Assembly (NCBI RefSeq): GCF_000423645.1
Contig: NZ_AUIJ01000014.1
Span: forward strand, 1 to 64,000
Reading direction: 5' to 3'
DNA: 64,000 nt
From: Sediminimonas qiaohouensis DSM 21189
GTDB lineage: Bacteria > Pseudomonadota > Alphaproteobacteria > Rhodobacterales > Rhodobacteraceae
This document shows positions 1-7,529 of this stretch, in pieces (position 1 is the first letter of the stretch; every line of letters starts with the position of its first letter). A program made the position numbers and the translations under genes. The notes beneath the pieces are model-generated. The model did not search any database, was not told where the DNA came from, and worked only from the letters and a program-made list of their open reading frames with translations.

Positions 1-527
1 TGCTGGATGGGAAGGACATCACCGGTCAGGCGCCGGAACGAATGGTCGCGCACGGAATGGCGTATGTCCCGCAGGTATCCAACGTCTTTGGAACTATGAC
101 CGTCCTGGAAAATCTCGAGATCGGAGGGGCGCGCCTGTCCCGATCGCGGCGCGAAGCGCGCATCGAGGAGATGGTTTCGCTTTTCCCGGTGTTGGGCGAG
201 CGGCGCAAACAGTTGGCAGGCACGCTCTCTGGCGGGGAACGGCAGATGCTGGCGCTGGCGCGCGCGCTCATCCCCGAGCCGTCGGTCATTTTGCTGGACG
301 AACCCTCGGCCGGGGTGGCGCCGAAGATCGTTGAAGAAATCTTTCAACTGGTCGCCGGGCTCCGCCAGACCGGCGTTTCCGTCCTGATGATTGAGCAGAA
401 CGCCCGACAGGCCCTGCCGTATGTCGATCGCGGCTATGTTCTCGAAGGCGGCGCGGTCAAGATGACCGACACGGCCGACTCTCTGCTGCATGACGCCGAG
501 ATCGCCAAGCTCTATCTGGGCGGCTGA
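1..527 (+). CDS. LivF-family ABC transporter ATP-binding protein (5' end outside window)
   Basis: The last 174 residues of a branched-chain amino acid-type ABC ATPase are visible; the reading frame is open to the left edge, so the Walker A part is missing. Seen: the stretch MAYVPQVSNVFGTMTVLENL typical of LivF/UrtE, the ABC signature LSGGERQ, Walker B VILLDEPSAG and the switch histidine region replaced by MIEQNA as in the LivF group. It would sit on the cytoplasmic face and power uptake of amino acids, urea or a related solute together with LivG/H/M partners that must lie further left. Whether the substrate is leucine-type amino acids or urea cannot be told from this fragment. Confidence 0.9.
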   Translation, partial: LDGKDITGQAPERMVAHGMAYVPQVSNVFGTMTVLENLEIGGARLSRSRREARIEEMVSLFPVLGERRKQLAGTLSGGERQMLALARALIPEPSVILLDEPSAGVAPKIVEEIFQLVAGLRQTGVSVLMIEQNARQALPYVDRGYVLEGGAVKMTDTADSLLHDAEIAKLYLGG

Positions 528-554
528 TGCAGATACGGTGATACTTGACGATAA

Positions 555-1414
555 CACATAACCCACGCGTGCGACACGAAGGATCCAGACGGCGATCGTA
601 TTGGATCGCTCGATGCGGACCTTCCCCGCGAGGCCTTCATCCACATTCGGGATGGATTCGGCGGCCGCACTGGAGCCGCCGAGACATGCCTGAAAGCCAT
701 ACGCGCAGCATATAAATGGGGCCAAGATTGGTGGTATCCCCCAAACAGCCCCGTATTCAGTGTGAAGTCAGGGCACGAGAATAAAGGGGGCGCGACTCCG
801 TGGAGCGCCGAAGATGTTGAGAAATTCTTGAATAAGCACGGCCCAGGCGCCATGGCCCGGCTATGGTTTTGTCTGGCGCATGCGACACACGGGAGGATTG
901 GCGATGCCCCGACTCTCGGGCCAGGCAACGAGCGCGTTCATGACGGTGTGCGTCAACTTGAGTAGCAGCCAAGGAAAAAGGGTCTGCCTTCGTTGCACTT
1001 CCATTCGACGGAGCGCTCGCCGAAGAACTTGAACACCATACCGATCGGGAGACATACCTTGCGACTGAATATGGAAAGCCCTTCGCGTCATCGGGTAGCC
1101 TCGACAACCGTGTGCGAAAATGGGTCATCGCCGCGGGCCTCGTTGGCCCAAACGGGAAGGCGAAGCGATCGCAGCACGGTATCCGGAAAGGAGTTGCGGC
1201 AGCCATGGCAGAGAATGGCGCGACCGAATACGAACTGATGTCATCGTTCGGATGGACAGCAGCAAAGACAGCGGGAATCTACACCAAGAGATTCCAGCGC
1301 CGAGGGGCTGCGGCGGCCGCTTCCCGGCGGCTTGCTGGCGCGCAAGATGGACCACGGCCAGAAATTCGTGGTCCAGTTTCTGGCCTAAGTGTCAGTAAAA
1401 CAAGGGAAAAATAG
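555..1414 (+). pseudogene. Decayed tyrosine recombinase (integrase)
   Basis: Two reading frames together spell one tyrosine integrase. From 555 one frame gives a core-binding region (IRDGFGGRTGAAETCLKAIR, then KGGATPWSAEDVEKFL) and ends at a TAG at 963-965. The +2 frame then continues with VALPFDGALAEELE, TYLATEYGKPF and the catalytic C-terminus HGIRK, FGWT and IYTK, ending at 1414. Catalytic His-x-x-Arg and Tyr are recognisable; the first catalytic Arg region is altered (HGRIGD). A frameshift near 960 and the missing N-terminus (stops at 546-554) show it is broken. It lies 6 bp from the 3' end of tRNA-Glu, a classic integration site, so it looks like the scar of a lost island or prophage. 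Confidence 0.82.
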
Positions 1415-1420
1415 GTGTAG

Positions 1421-1495
1421 TGGTAGCCCGTAGGGGAATCGAACCCCTCTTTCCAGGTTGAAAACCTGGCGTCCTAACCGATAGACGAACGGGCC
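1421..1495 (-). tRNA. tRNA-Glu (anticodon TTC), CCA encoded
   Basis: On the minus strand the sequence folds as a tRNA: acceptor 5' GGCCCGT pairs with ACGGGCT, anticodon stem-loop CAGGTTTTCAACCTG carries TTC, and the T-arm has GGTTCGATTCC. The 3' CCA is encoded at 1421-1423. G1 faces U72 as in other alphaproteobacterial tRNA-Glu genes. The integrase remnant lies directly beyond its 3' end. Confidence 0.95.
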
Positions 1496-1570
1496 ATCCT
1501 TGGCGTGAGGCGGTATCTAGGCAAAGCGGCCTCTGCGTGCAAGGGAAAATTTTGCCGGATTTGCAGTTTT

Positions 1571-3349
1571 TTACTCGCCGCCGTCCGCGGCGGGGCTGGC
1601 GTCTTCGAGGCGGAGCTGAACGCTCTTGCGTCCGCCCCATTCGTTGATCTCGAGTCGGCCGGCGAGGTGAAAGCGTTTGCCGCCGTGGTTTTCCAACGCG
1701 GCGCCCATCGGGCCGTCGTATGCACCGAATGCGATCGCGTCCATGGTGGCGCCCATTCCATCGCCAAAGCGGATCTTGAGGTGGCTATCGCCGACGCGAC
1801 GGGCATAGCGCAGTTCCATGTCCGCGAACGCAAATCGCGGCGCGGGGGCCCCGGCGCCGAAGGGGCCGGCGGCCTCGATCCTCTCGATCAGCTCGACCGT
1901 CGCGGCGCCGGGCATCAGCACACCGTCAAGGCGCAGGTCGGCCGGGCCGGCCTCGCCCGCGCCCTGCCGCGCCAGCAGCTCCGACAGGCGAGTCATGGCG
2001 GGCTCCAGCAGTTCGCGCGCCACGCTTAACCCTGCCGCCATTCGGTGCCCGCCGCCCTTGAGGAGCAGCCCTTCGGCCGCCAGCCGCTGTATCGCCGCGC
2101 CCAGGTCCACGCCGGCGACGGAACGGCCCGAGCCCTTGCCTTCATCACCATCCAGGCCGATCACGATGGCGGGGCGATTGGTCGCTTCCTTGAGGCGCGA
2201 GGCGACGATCCCCACGACCCCGGGATGCCAGCCCTCGCCAGCCGCCCAGACCAGCGGCGCGTCCAGCCCGCGATCCTCAGCCTGTTGCATGGCGGCGGCG
2301 CGCACGGCGGCTTCGACCTCGCGTCGCTCTGTGTTCAATTCCTCAAGCCGGTCGGCCATGGCCCGTGCCTCAGCGATGTCGGTGCAGGCCAGTAGGCGCG
2401 CGCCCAGATCGGCCTTGCCGATGCGACCGCCCGCGTTCACGCGCGGCCCCAGGACAAAGCCCAGGTGATAGGAATTGGGCGCCTTGTCCAGTCGCGCCAC
2501 ATCGCACAGCGCAACCAGTCCGGGGCGTTCACGGCGGGCCATGACGCGCAGGCCCTGCCGGACGAAGGCGCGGTTGACGCCGGTCAGGGGGGCGACATCG
2601 GCCACCGTGGCCAGCGCGACCAGGTCCAGCATCGCCATCAGGTCCGGCCCCTGAGTGCCCGCCGCGCGCAACTGCCGCCCCGCTTCGACCAGCATGAGGA
2701 ACACCACCGCCGCGGCGCACAGGTGGCCCTGATCGCCGGTCTCGTCCTGCCGGTTGGGGTTCACCACCGCCTGCGCCGGCGGTAGGGTTTCACCGCCAAG
2801 GTGATGATCGAGGACGATCACATCAGCGCCCAAGGCCACCGCCGCGGCGATCGGCTCGTGCGAGAGAGTGCCGCAATCAACGCATATGATCAGATCATGC
2901 GTGCGCGCCAGCTGTTCCATCGCGGGGGTGTTGGGGCCATATCCCTCGTCGATCCTGTCGGGCACATAGAGCGTTGCCTCGCGGCCCATCCGGCGCATCC
3001 AGTCCAGCAAAAGCGCCGCAGAGGTGCCGCCGTCGACGTCGTAGTCGGCGAAGATCGCGACCCGTTCGGTGCCGCTGCCCACTGCGGCCAGGAAACGCAC
3101 GGCGGCTTTCTCCATATCGCGCAGGCCGCGCGGGTTGGGCATCAGATCGCGCAGTTGTGGTTCAAGAAACGCGGCGGCGGCCTCGGGGGCAACGCCGCGC
3201 CGGGCCAGCGTCATGCACACGGGCGCCGGCAGGGCGGTGCTTTGCGCCATTGCCTCGGCCATGCGCTCCACCTCCTGCCCGGGCCCGATCCAGCGGCGCG
3301 CGGTCAGTGATGCGTCGACTCCCAGAAAACTCACGGTGTGCTTTCCCAT
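1571..3349 (-). CDS. recJ: Single-stranded-DNA-specific exonuclease RecJ
   Basis: A 592-residue protein of normal RecJ length. It degrades single-stranded DNA 5' to 3' in the cytoplasm during recombination (RecF pathway) and mismatch repair. Seen: DHH-family motif DYDVDG at residues 102-107, the DHH triplet itself at 181-183 followed by VVNPNR, and the DHHA1 motif with GGGHRMAAG near residue 425. The gene runs towards the tRNA-Glu gene and lies 54 bp downstream of hom on the same strand, so the two are likely co-transcribed. The ATG at 3349 is followed by MGKHTVSFLGV, a plausible start. Confidence 0.95.
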   Translation of the reverse strand: MGKHTVSFLGVDASLTARRWIGPGQEVERMAEAMAQSTALPAPVCMTLARRGVAPEAAAAFLEPQLRDLMPNPRGLRDMEKAAVRFLAAVGSGTERVAIFADYDVDGGTSAALLLDWMRRMGREATLYVPDRIDEGYGPNTPAMEQLARTHDLIICVDCGTLSHEPIAAAVALGADVIVLDHHLGGETLPPAQAVVNPNRQDETGDQGHLCAAAVVFLMLVEAGRQLRAAGTQGPDLMAMLDLVALATVADVAPLTGVNRAFVRQGLRVMARRERPGLVALCDVARLDKAPNSYHLGFVLGPRVNAGGRIGKADLGARLLACTDIAEARAMADRLEELNTERREVEAAVRAAAMQQAEDRGLDAPLVWAAGEGWHPGVVGIVASRLKEATNRPAIVIGLDGDEGKGSGRSVAGVDLGAAIQRLAAEGLLLKGGGHRMAAGLSVARELLEPAMTRLSELLARQGAGEAGPADLRLDGVLMPGAATVELIERIEAAGPFGAGAPAPRFAFADMELRYARRVGDSHLKIRFGDGMGATMDAIAFGAYDGPMGAALENHGGKRFHLAGRLEINEWGGRKSVQLRLEDASPAADGGE

Positions 3350-3403
3350 TGCTCAAGCGGTCTCAGTGTCCCGAGGTCCCCACCGGCCGGTACGATATGC
3401 GGC

Positions 3404-4690
3404 TCAGACCGTTTCGATCCGCAACGCGACGGGGCTTTCGGTGACATCATCGGTTGCTTGCATTGCCTCCAGCGCGGCGTCGATGGCCGCGCGCGTGGTC
3501 TTGTGGGTCACGATCAGGATCGGCGCGCTGTCGTCGGGGTGATCATACTGGCGCATCCGGTGGATCGAAACGCCCGCCTCGCCGAGCATCGCCGCGATAC
3601 GCGCCAGCGTGCCGGGCCGGTCCCTCAGCGACATGCGCAGGTAATAGGGTGCAGGCAGCGCCGTGCGGGCCGGCTTGGCCTGCGTCAAGGTCGTGGCGGG
3701 CTGGCCAAACACCGTGCTACGGGTGCCGCGTGCGATATCGCAGATGTCGCCCATCACCGCGCTTGCGGTGGGGCCTTCGCCGGCACCGGCGCCGCGCATC
3801 ACGATCTGGCCGACTGCATCACCTTCGAGCACCACCATGTTGGTGCCGCCTTCGAGCTGTCCAAGCGGCGAGGCCGCCGGAACCAGGCAGGGCGACATCC
3901 GCTGTTCCAGGCCGCGACCTGTCATCTGTGCCACGCCCAGCAACTTGATGCGGTAGCCCATATCGGCGGCGTGGCGAATATCCTCGAGCGCGATGCGGTC
4001 GATGCCTTCAAGCTCCACCGCGTCGAAACTGACCTGCGTGCCAAAGGCGATCGACGACAGGATCGCCAGCTTGTGGCCGGCGTCGATGCCGCCGACATCA
4101 AGCCTCGGGTCGGCCTCGAGAAAGCCTAGGCGCGCGGCCTCTTCGAAGAGCGCGTTATAGCCCAGCCCCTCGGCCTCCATCCGGGTCAGGATGTAGTTGC
4201 AGGTGCCGTTCATGACGCCCATCACGCGGGTGATGCCATTGGCCGCCAGCCCCTCGGACAGGGTCTTGACCACCGGGATGCCGCCCGCGACCGCCGCTTC
4301 GAAGCGGATCACGCGCCCGGCGGCTTCGGCGGCTTCGGCGAGTGCCTGGCCGTGGATGGCAAGCATTGCCTTGTTGGCGGTGACAACGTCCTTACCGGCC
4401 TCGATCGCGGCCTCCGTCGCGGCCTTGGCGGGGCCATCGCTACCGCCCATGAGTTCCACCAGAACATCGACATCATCACGCCGGGCCAGCGCGACGGGGT
4501 CGTCTTCCCAATCGTAGCGGTCCAGGTTGACGCCGCGATCCTTGTCGCGGTTGCGCGCCGACACGGCGGTGATCACGATGTCGCGCCCGGTGCGGGCCGA
4601 GAGCAGCGCGGCTTGCGTCCGCACAATTCGGATCACGCCGACACCGACGGTTCCCAATCCGGCAATCCCTAGGCGCAGGGGCTGTGTCAT
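3404..4690 (-). CDS. hom: Homoserine dehydrogenase with ACT domain
   Basis: 428 residues. It reduces aspartate semialdehyde to homoserine with NAD(P)H, the branch to threonine and methionine. Seen: N-terminal Rossmann motif GLGTVG at residues 11-16, the family signature NGTCNYILTRM near residue 170, catalytic-domain stretch with DVGGIDAGHK, and a C-terminal ACT domain (about residues 350-428, YYLRMSLRDRPGTLARIA) that normally senses threonine. It precedes recJ. Methionine synthesis from homoserine is completed by genes such as metY at the other end of this window, though not linked to it. Confidence 0.96.
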   Translation of the reverse strand: MTQPLRLGIAGLGTVGVGVIRIVRTQAALLSARTGRDIVITAVSARNRDKDRGVNLDRYDWEDDPVALARRDDVDVLVELMGGSDGPAKAATEAAIEAGKDVVTANKAMLAIHGQALAEAAEAAGRVIRFEAAVAGGIPVVKTLSEGLAANGITRVMGVMNGTCNYILTRMEAEGLGYNALFEEAARLGFLEADPRLDVGGIDAGHKLAILSSIAFGTQVSFDAVELEGIDRIALEDIRHAADMGYRIKLLGVAQMTGRGLEQRMSPCLVPAASPLGQLEGGTNMVVLEGDAVGQIVMRGAGAGEGPTASAVMGDICDIARGTRSTVFGQPATTLTQAKPARTALPAPYYLRMSLRDRPGTLARIAAMLGEAGVSIHRMRQYDHPDDSAPILIVTHKTTRAAIDAALEAMQATDDVTESPVALRIETV

Positions 4691-4775
4691 CGTGATCTCC
4701 GTTCTTGGTCATGTTTGCGTGTTGATGGCGATGTACCGGGTTCGCCCCCACCTTGCAACGCGGCAATCGCCGGAC

Positions 4776-4821
4776 CGGGGGCGCTGCCCCCGGACCCCCG
4801 GGATATTTCCGGCCAGAAGAA
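4776..4821 (+). repeat. Intergenic repeat copy A (hairpin plus GGGATATTT...GGCCAGAAG)
   Basis: A GC-rich hairpin (CGGGGGCGCTGCCCCCG) is followed by CCCCCGGGATATTTCCGGCC and AGAAGA. The same block recurs at 25531, 25611, 41429 and 41613. Here it lies between the lipoprotein stop and the hom start, in the opposite sense to both genes, unlike the other copies. Confidence 0.7.
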
Positions 4822-4847
4822 ACACCGTGCGCGGCGGGTGTCGGGGG

Positions 4848-5108
4848 TCAGGGCGTTTCGGCGCGCAGCCGTGCGGCGCGGGCGCGCAGGGCGTCGGCGC
4901 GCGCCTTCAGGGCCTCTTCCTGGGTGTCGGGATCAGAGCGCGCGCTGTCCTGCGGATCGTCCAGCAGCGGCTCGATCGGTTTGAGGGCCGGGTAGGGGGC
5001 CTGTTCGTCTTGGGGCGCGACGGTATCATCGAGGGCGGGAAACCGGGTGCAGCCCGGGATCGCGGGAAGCAGTACTGTCAGGATCATGAGGCAGGCAAGG
5101 GTGCGCAT
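4848..5108 (-). CDS. Small predicted lipoprotein
   Basis: 86 residues, function not recognised. The N-terminus is a lipoprotein signal peptide: positive MR, a hydrophobic stretch and a lipobox ending at Cys20 (AIPGC). The mature part is acidic and proline-rich (residues 21-60) and ends in an Ala/Arg-rich, probably helical tail (ALKARADALRARAARL) with leucine/alanine periodicity. It is therefore expected to be anchored to a membrane facing the periplasm. It lies upstream of hom on the same strand, separated by repeat copy A, and is divergent from the TetR gene. Confidence 0.7.
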   Translation of the reverse strand: MRTLACLMILTVLLPAIPGCTRFPALDDTVAPQDEQAPYPALKPIEPLLDDPQDSARSDPDTQEEALKARADALRARAARLRAETP

Positions 5109-5180
5109 CGTGCGGTCCGTTCATCCGTGTGCATCATGTGTGCCGCACTCCCGCGTGGCTTGCAAGACGGGGCTTTGATA

Positions 5181-5194
5181 TGAACGCGCGTTCA
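5181..5194. promoter_or_regulatory. Perfect 14-bp palindrome, candidate TetR operator
   Basis: TGAACGCGCGTTCA reads identically on both strands and lies 14 bp before the TetR-family start codon. Autoregulated TetR proteins usually bind such a site. It also sits in the leader shared with the divergent lipoprotein gene. Binding is inferred. Confidence 0.55.
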
Positions 5195-5208
5195 GTTAAG
5201 CAGGCTCC

Positions 5209-5799
5209 ATGGCACGAACGCAGGGGTCTCATTCGGATATCACCGGGCCGCGGGTACACCGCGCGGCGCTGCGGTTGTTTGCGCGGCATGGGTTTGCCGC
5301 CGTGTCGATGCGCCAGATAGCAGCCGAGGTGGGCGTGCAGGCAGGTGCCCTCTACAACTACACGACCGACAAGCAGAGCCTGCTGTTCGACCTGATGCGC
5401 GAGCACATGCATGAATTGCTGGCGGCGCGCGCGGAGCTGGCCCAGGGCCGCGATGCGCTTGAGCGGCTGGAGGCATTCACGCGGTTCCATATTCGGTTTC
5501 ATCTTGATCGTCCGGATGCGGTGTTCGTGTCCTACATGGAGTTGCGCAGCCTGACGCCGGGCAATTTCGAGGTGATCGAGAGCTTGCGCCGCACCTACGA
5601 GGACCAACTGGAGCAGATCCTGCGCGAGGGGGTGCGTGACGGGGTGTTCGCGGTGCCCGACAGCAAGATCGTCACTTTGGCGGTGATCGCGATGCTGACC
5701 GGGGTCACCACCTGGTACCGCAGCGCCGGCCGCTTGAGCGCGGGCGAGGTGGAACAGGTATACTGGGACATGGTGCGCAAGGCTGTCTCGGCAGTATAG
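5209..5799 (+). CDS. TetR/AcrR-family transcriptional regulator
   Basis: 196 residues. The N-terminal helix-turn-helix (about residues 15-60) is typical: VHRAALRLFARHGF, then SMRQIAAEVGVQAGALYNY and FDLMREHM. The rest is an all-helical ligand and dimerisation domain resembling the TetR C-terminal type with an aromatic pocket (FHIRFHLDRPD, MELRSL). A 14-bp perfect palindrome directly in front suggests self-repression. The ligand and targets are unknown; acyl-CoA or degradation regulators have similar HTH sequences. The downstream membrane protein at 5883 may be a target or partner, since it is on the same strand 83 bp away. Confidence 0.9.
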   Translation: MARTQGSHSDITGPRVHRAALRLFARHGFAAVSMRQIAAEVGVQAGALYNYTTDKQSLLFDLMREHMHELLAARAELAQGRDALERLEAFTRFHIRFHLDRPDAVFVSYMELRSLTPGNFEVIESLRRTYEDQLEQILREGVRDGVFAVPDSKIVTLAVIAMLTGVTTWYRSAGRLSAGEVEQVYWDMVRKAVSAV

Positions 5800-5882
5800 G
5801 GCGTGCCCCGCGCATTGCCCCCTCGCATCCCGGCGCTTGGCAGGATATGCGTTCGCGGCGGGATCAAGGAAGGAAACAGGCG

Positions 5883-6407
5883 ATGACGAGCGAGACCGGC
5901 CCGGACAAGGGCCCACAGCAGACAGAGGCACCGGAGGTTATGGCGCGGGTCGGGGCGACCGGGATGCGCCGTCTGATCGGGGTTGGGATGTTGGTGGTGC
6001 TGGGGGGCGCGATGCTCTACATCGCTTTGGCCTCGCCGCCGCAAGAGACGGGATGGCAGGTTTTCCTGCTGGTCGTGGGGGGCGGCGCGCTGATCCTATC
6101 GGAGAGCATGCGCCGCGCAACGCGGTGGCAGCTGGAACTGACCGAAACAGGCCTGCGCATGAGCGACGGCACGGTGGTGGCGCCGTTGGACATGATAGAG
6201 GGGATCGAACGGGGGATGTTCGCTTTCAAGCCATCCAACGGCTTCACGCTTCGCCTCTCCGAGCCGCTGGGGCGTCAGTGGCTTCCTGGGCTGTGGTGGC
6301 GCGTTGGCCGCCGCGTGGGCGTGGGCGGTGTCACGCCGCGACCTCAGACCAAGTTCATGGCCGATACGCTGCAGGCGCTGCTGGCAGAGCGCGGCACATT
6401 GGGCTGA
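5883..6407 (+). CDS. Predicted inner-membrane protein, PH-like domain
   Basis: 174 residues, not assigned to a named family. After about 25 polar residues come two closely spaced hydrophobic helices (about 30-50 and 58-76; LIGVGMLVVLGGAMLYIALA and VFLLVVGGGALIL). The cytoplasmic remainder is beta-rich with LELTETGLRMSDGTVV, resembling the bacterial PH-like domains found in two-helix membrane proteins. The start at 5883 is chosen because an AGGAAGGAAAC ribosome site precedes it; a longer form from 5847 lacks one. Its role is unknown. Confidence 0.65.
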   Translation: MTSETGPDKGPQQTEAPEVMARVGATGMRRLIGVGMLVVLGGAMLYIALASPPQETGWQVFLLVVGGGALILSESMRRATRWQLELTETGLRMSDGTVVAPLDMIEGIERGMFAFKPSNGFTLRLSEPLGRQWLPGLWWRVGRRVGVGGVTPRPQTKFMADTLQALLAERGTLG

Positions 6408-6441
6408 CGCCCGCGCGCGGCCTGCTCAGGGCGCTTGATCG

Positions 6442-6999
6442 TCAAGATTCCCAAACCAGCTTGGGGGCGAAGCGCGGACGCGTGAAAACCCGGTTGTGCA
6501 GATCTTGCGAAAGCGGGCCGATATTGAACGGCGCTGTATAGTGGGACCAGGTTTCGACCAGGATGATGCGCTCGCCATCTGGGACCACTGGTAGCACGTC
6601 GGTCATGTCCGCGACGTTGGAGGCGGTCAAAGCATCGACATCCCCGCGTGTTTGTGACCAGTCACGCCTGAACTTCTTGCTCTTCTCGTGCCAGCGGACG
6701 ACGGTGACCCGGAGCCGCGCGGTGTCGTCAGAGCGCGCGAGGAACTTGAACATGTTGTCCAGGCCATCGAGATAGTCGTTGTTTATCGCGGTGGTCTCGC
6801 GCGAGAGCATGTCGCCAATCGTAAAGGCCGCTTTCTGGTTGATGCTGGTTTGGCGAAAGGCGTCGAAGAAAACGAACATCGCCATGTAGGCCCAAAACAG
6901 GATAGGCAGTATTATCACTGCTTCTACCGCAACGGTGGCGCTCGTTTCCTTGCGGAACCTGCGAAAGAAGCCTTTGATCGCATTTGGTAAAATCATCAC
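6442..6999 (-). CDS. TadE-like pilus assembly protein
   Basis: 185 residues. The N-terminus is a pseudopilin-like segment: basic start, then ETSATVAVEAVIILPILFW with the Glu typical of TadE-type proteins, followed by one membrane helix and a periplasmic domain. Such proteins are minor components of Flp/Tad pili or of the Tad secretion machine, processed by the TadV prepilin peptidase. It overlaps the upstream TadE/F gene by 4 bp (ATGA), and both overlap a TadG gene, so the trio is one operon. No tadA, tadB, tadC, rcpA or flp gene is in the window. Confidence 0.85.
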   Translation of the reverse strand: MMILPNAIKGFFRRFRKETSATVAVEAVIILPILFWAYMAMFVFFDAFRQTSINQKAAFTIGDMLSRETTAINNDYLDGLDNMFKFLARSDDTARLRVTVVRWHEKSKKFRRDWSQTRGDVDALTASNVADMTDVLPVVPDGERIILVETWSHYTAPFNIGPLSQDLHNRVFTRPRFAPKLVWES

Positions 7000-7529
7000 A
7001 GTGGCTCCTGCACGAAGGCCGTACTACTTACCATGGCGGCATACCCCGCCCCGTCCTTGGTCAGTGCATCACCCAGTCCCGTGAGTGGAAAGAGGGGCTG
7101 ATACTTCACGCAGACCCGGATCACCATCATCTGGTTTTCCTGTCCGTTTTCGAAGGTGCGGACGGGTTTCACCTCTTTTGATTGATCGGTGCAATCGGGC
7201 GTCGGATCTGGGGCGACCCAGTTGCGTGGGTCAATCTGGATCATCTCGACGCGCAGGTTGTCGTTGCAATCGGGGATCATTGCTGCGGTATCGCAGATCT
7301 GCGTCTTGATTTCGCTGTGTTGCGGTGCGCTGCCGGTGCCCAGGCGGATGTCCCGCACCGTCATGTCCACAGCGCGCTCCAGCATCGTGTGCCGCATGGT
7401 GATGAAGCCCAGCTCGGCCGACGAGAGCAGGAAGAACACCATCACGGGAAACATGATGACGAACTCCAGGGTCGGGTTGGCCCGCTCGTCGCGCCAGAAC
7501 CCTATGAACCGCATGTGCGTGCGTGTCAT
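6996..7529 (-). CDS. TadE/TadF-like pilus assembly protein
   Basis: 177 residues, second of three overlapping genes. The N-terminus has DERANPTLEFVIMFPVMVFF, a TadE-type pseudopilin helix with conserved Glu, followed by ELGFITMRHTMLERAVDM. The periplasmic part carries four cysteines (two near ICDTAAMIPDC, DCTD and RVCVKY), which may form disulphides. It overlaps the TadG gene by 4 bp on one side and the next TadE-like gene by 4 bp on the other, implying translational coupling. Confidence 0.85.
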   Translation of the reverse strand: MTRTHMRFIGFWRDERANPTLEFVIMFPVMVFFLLSSAELGFITMRHTMLERAVDMTVRDIRLGTGSAPQHSEIKTQICDTAAMIPDCNDNLRVEMIQIDPRNWVAPDPTPDCTDQSKEVKPVRTFENGQENQMMVIRVCVKYQPLFPLTGLGDALTKDGAGYAAMVSSTAFVQEPL

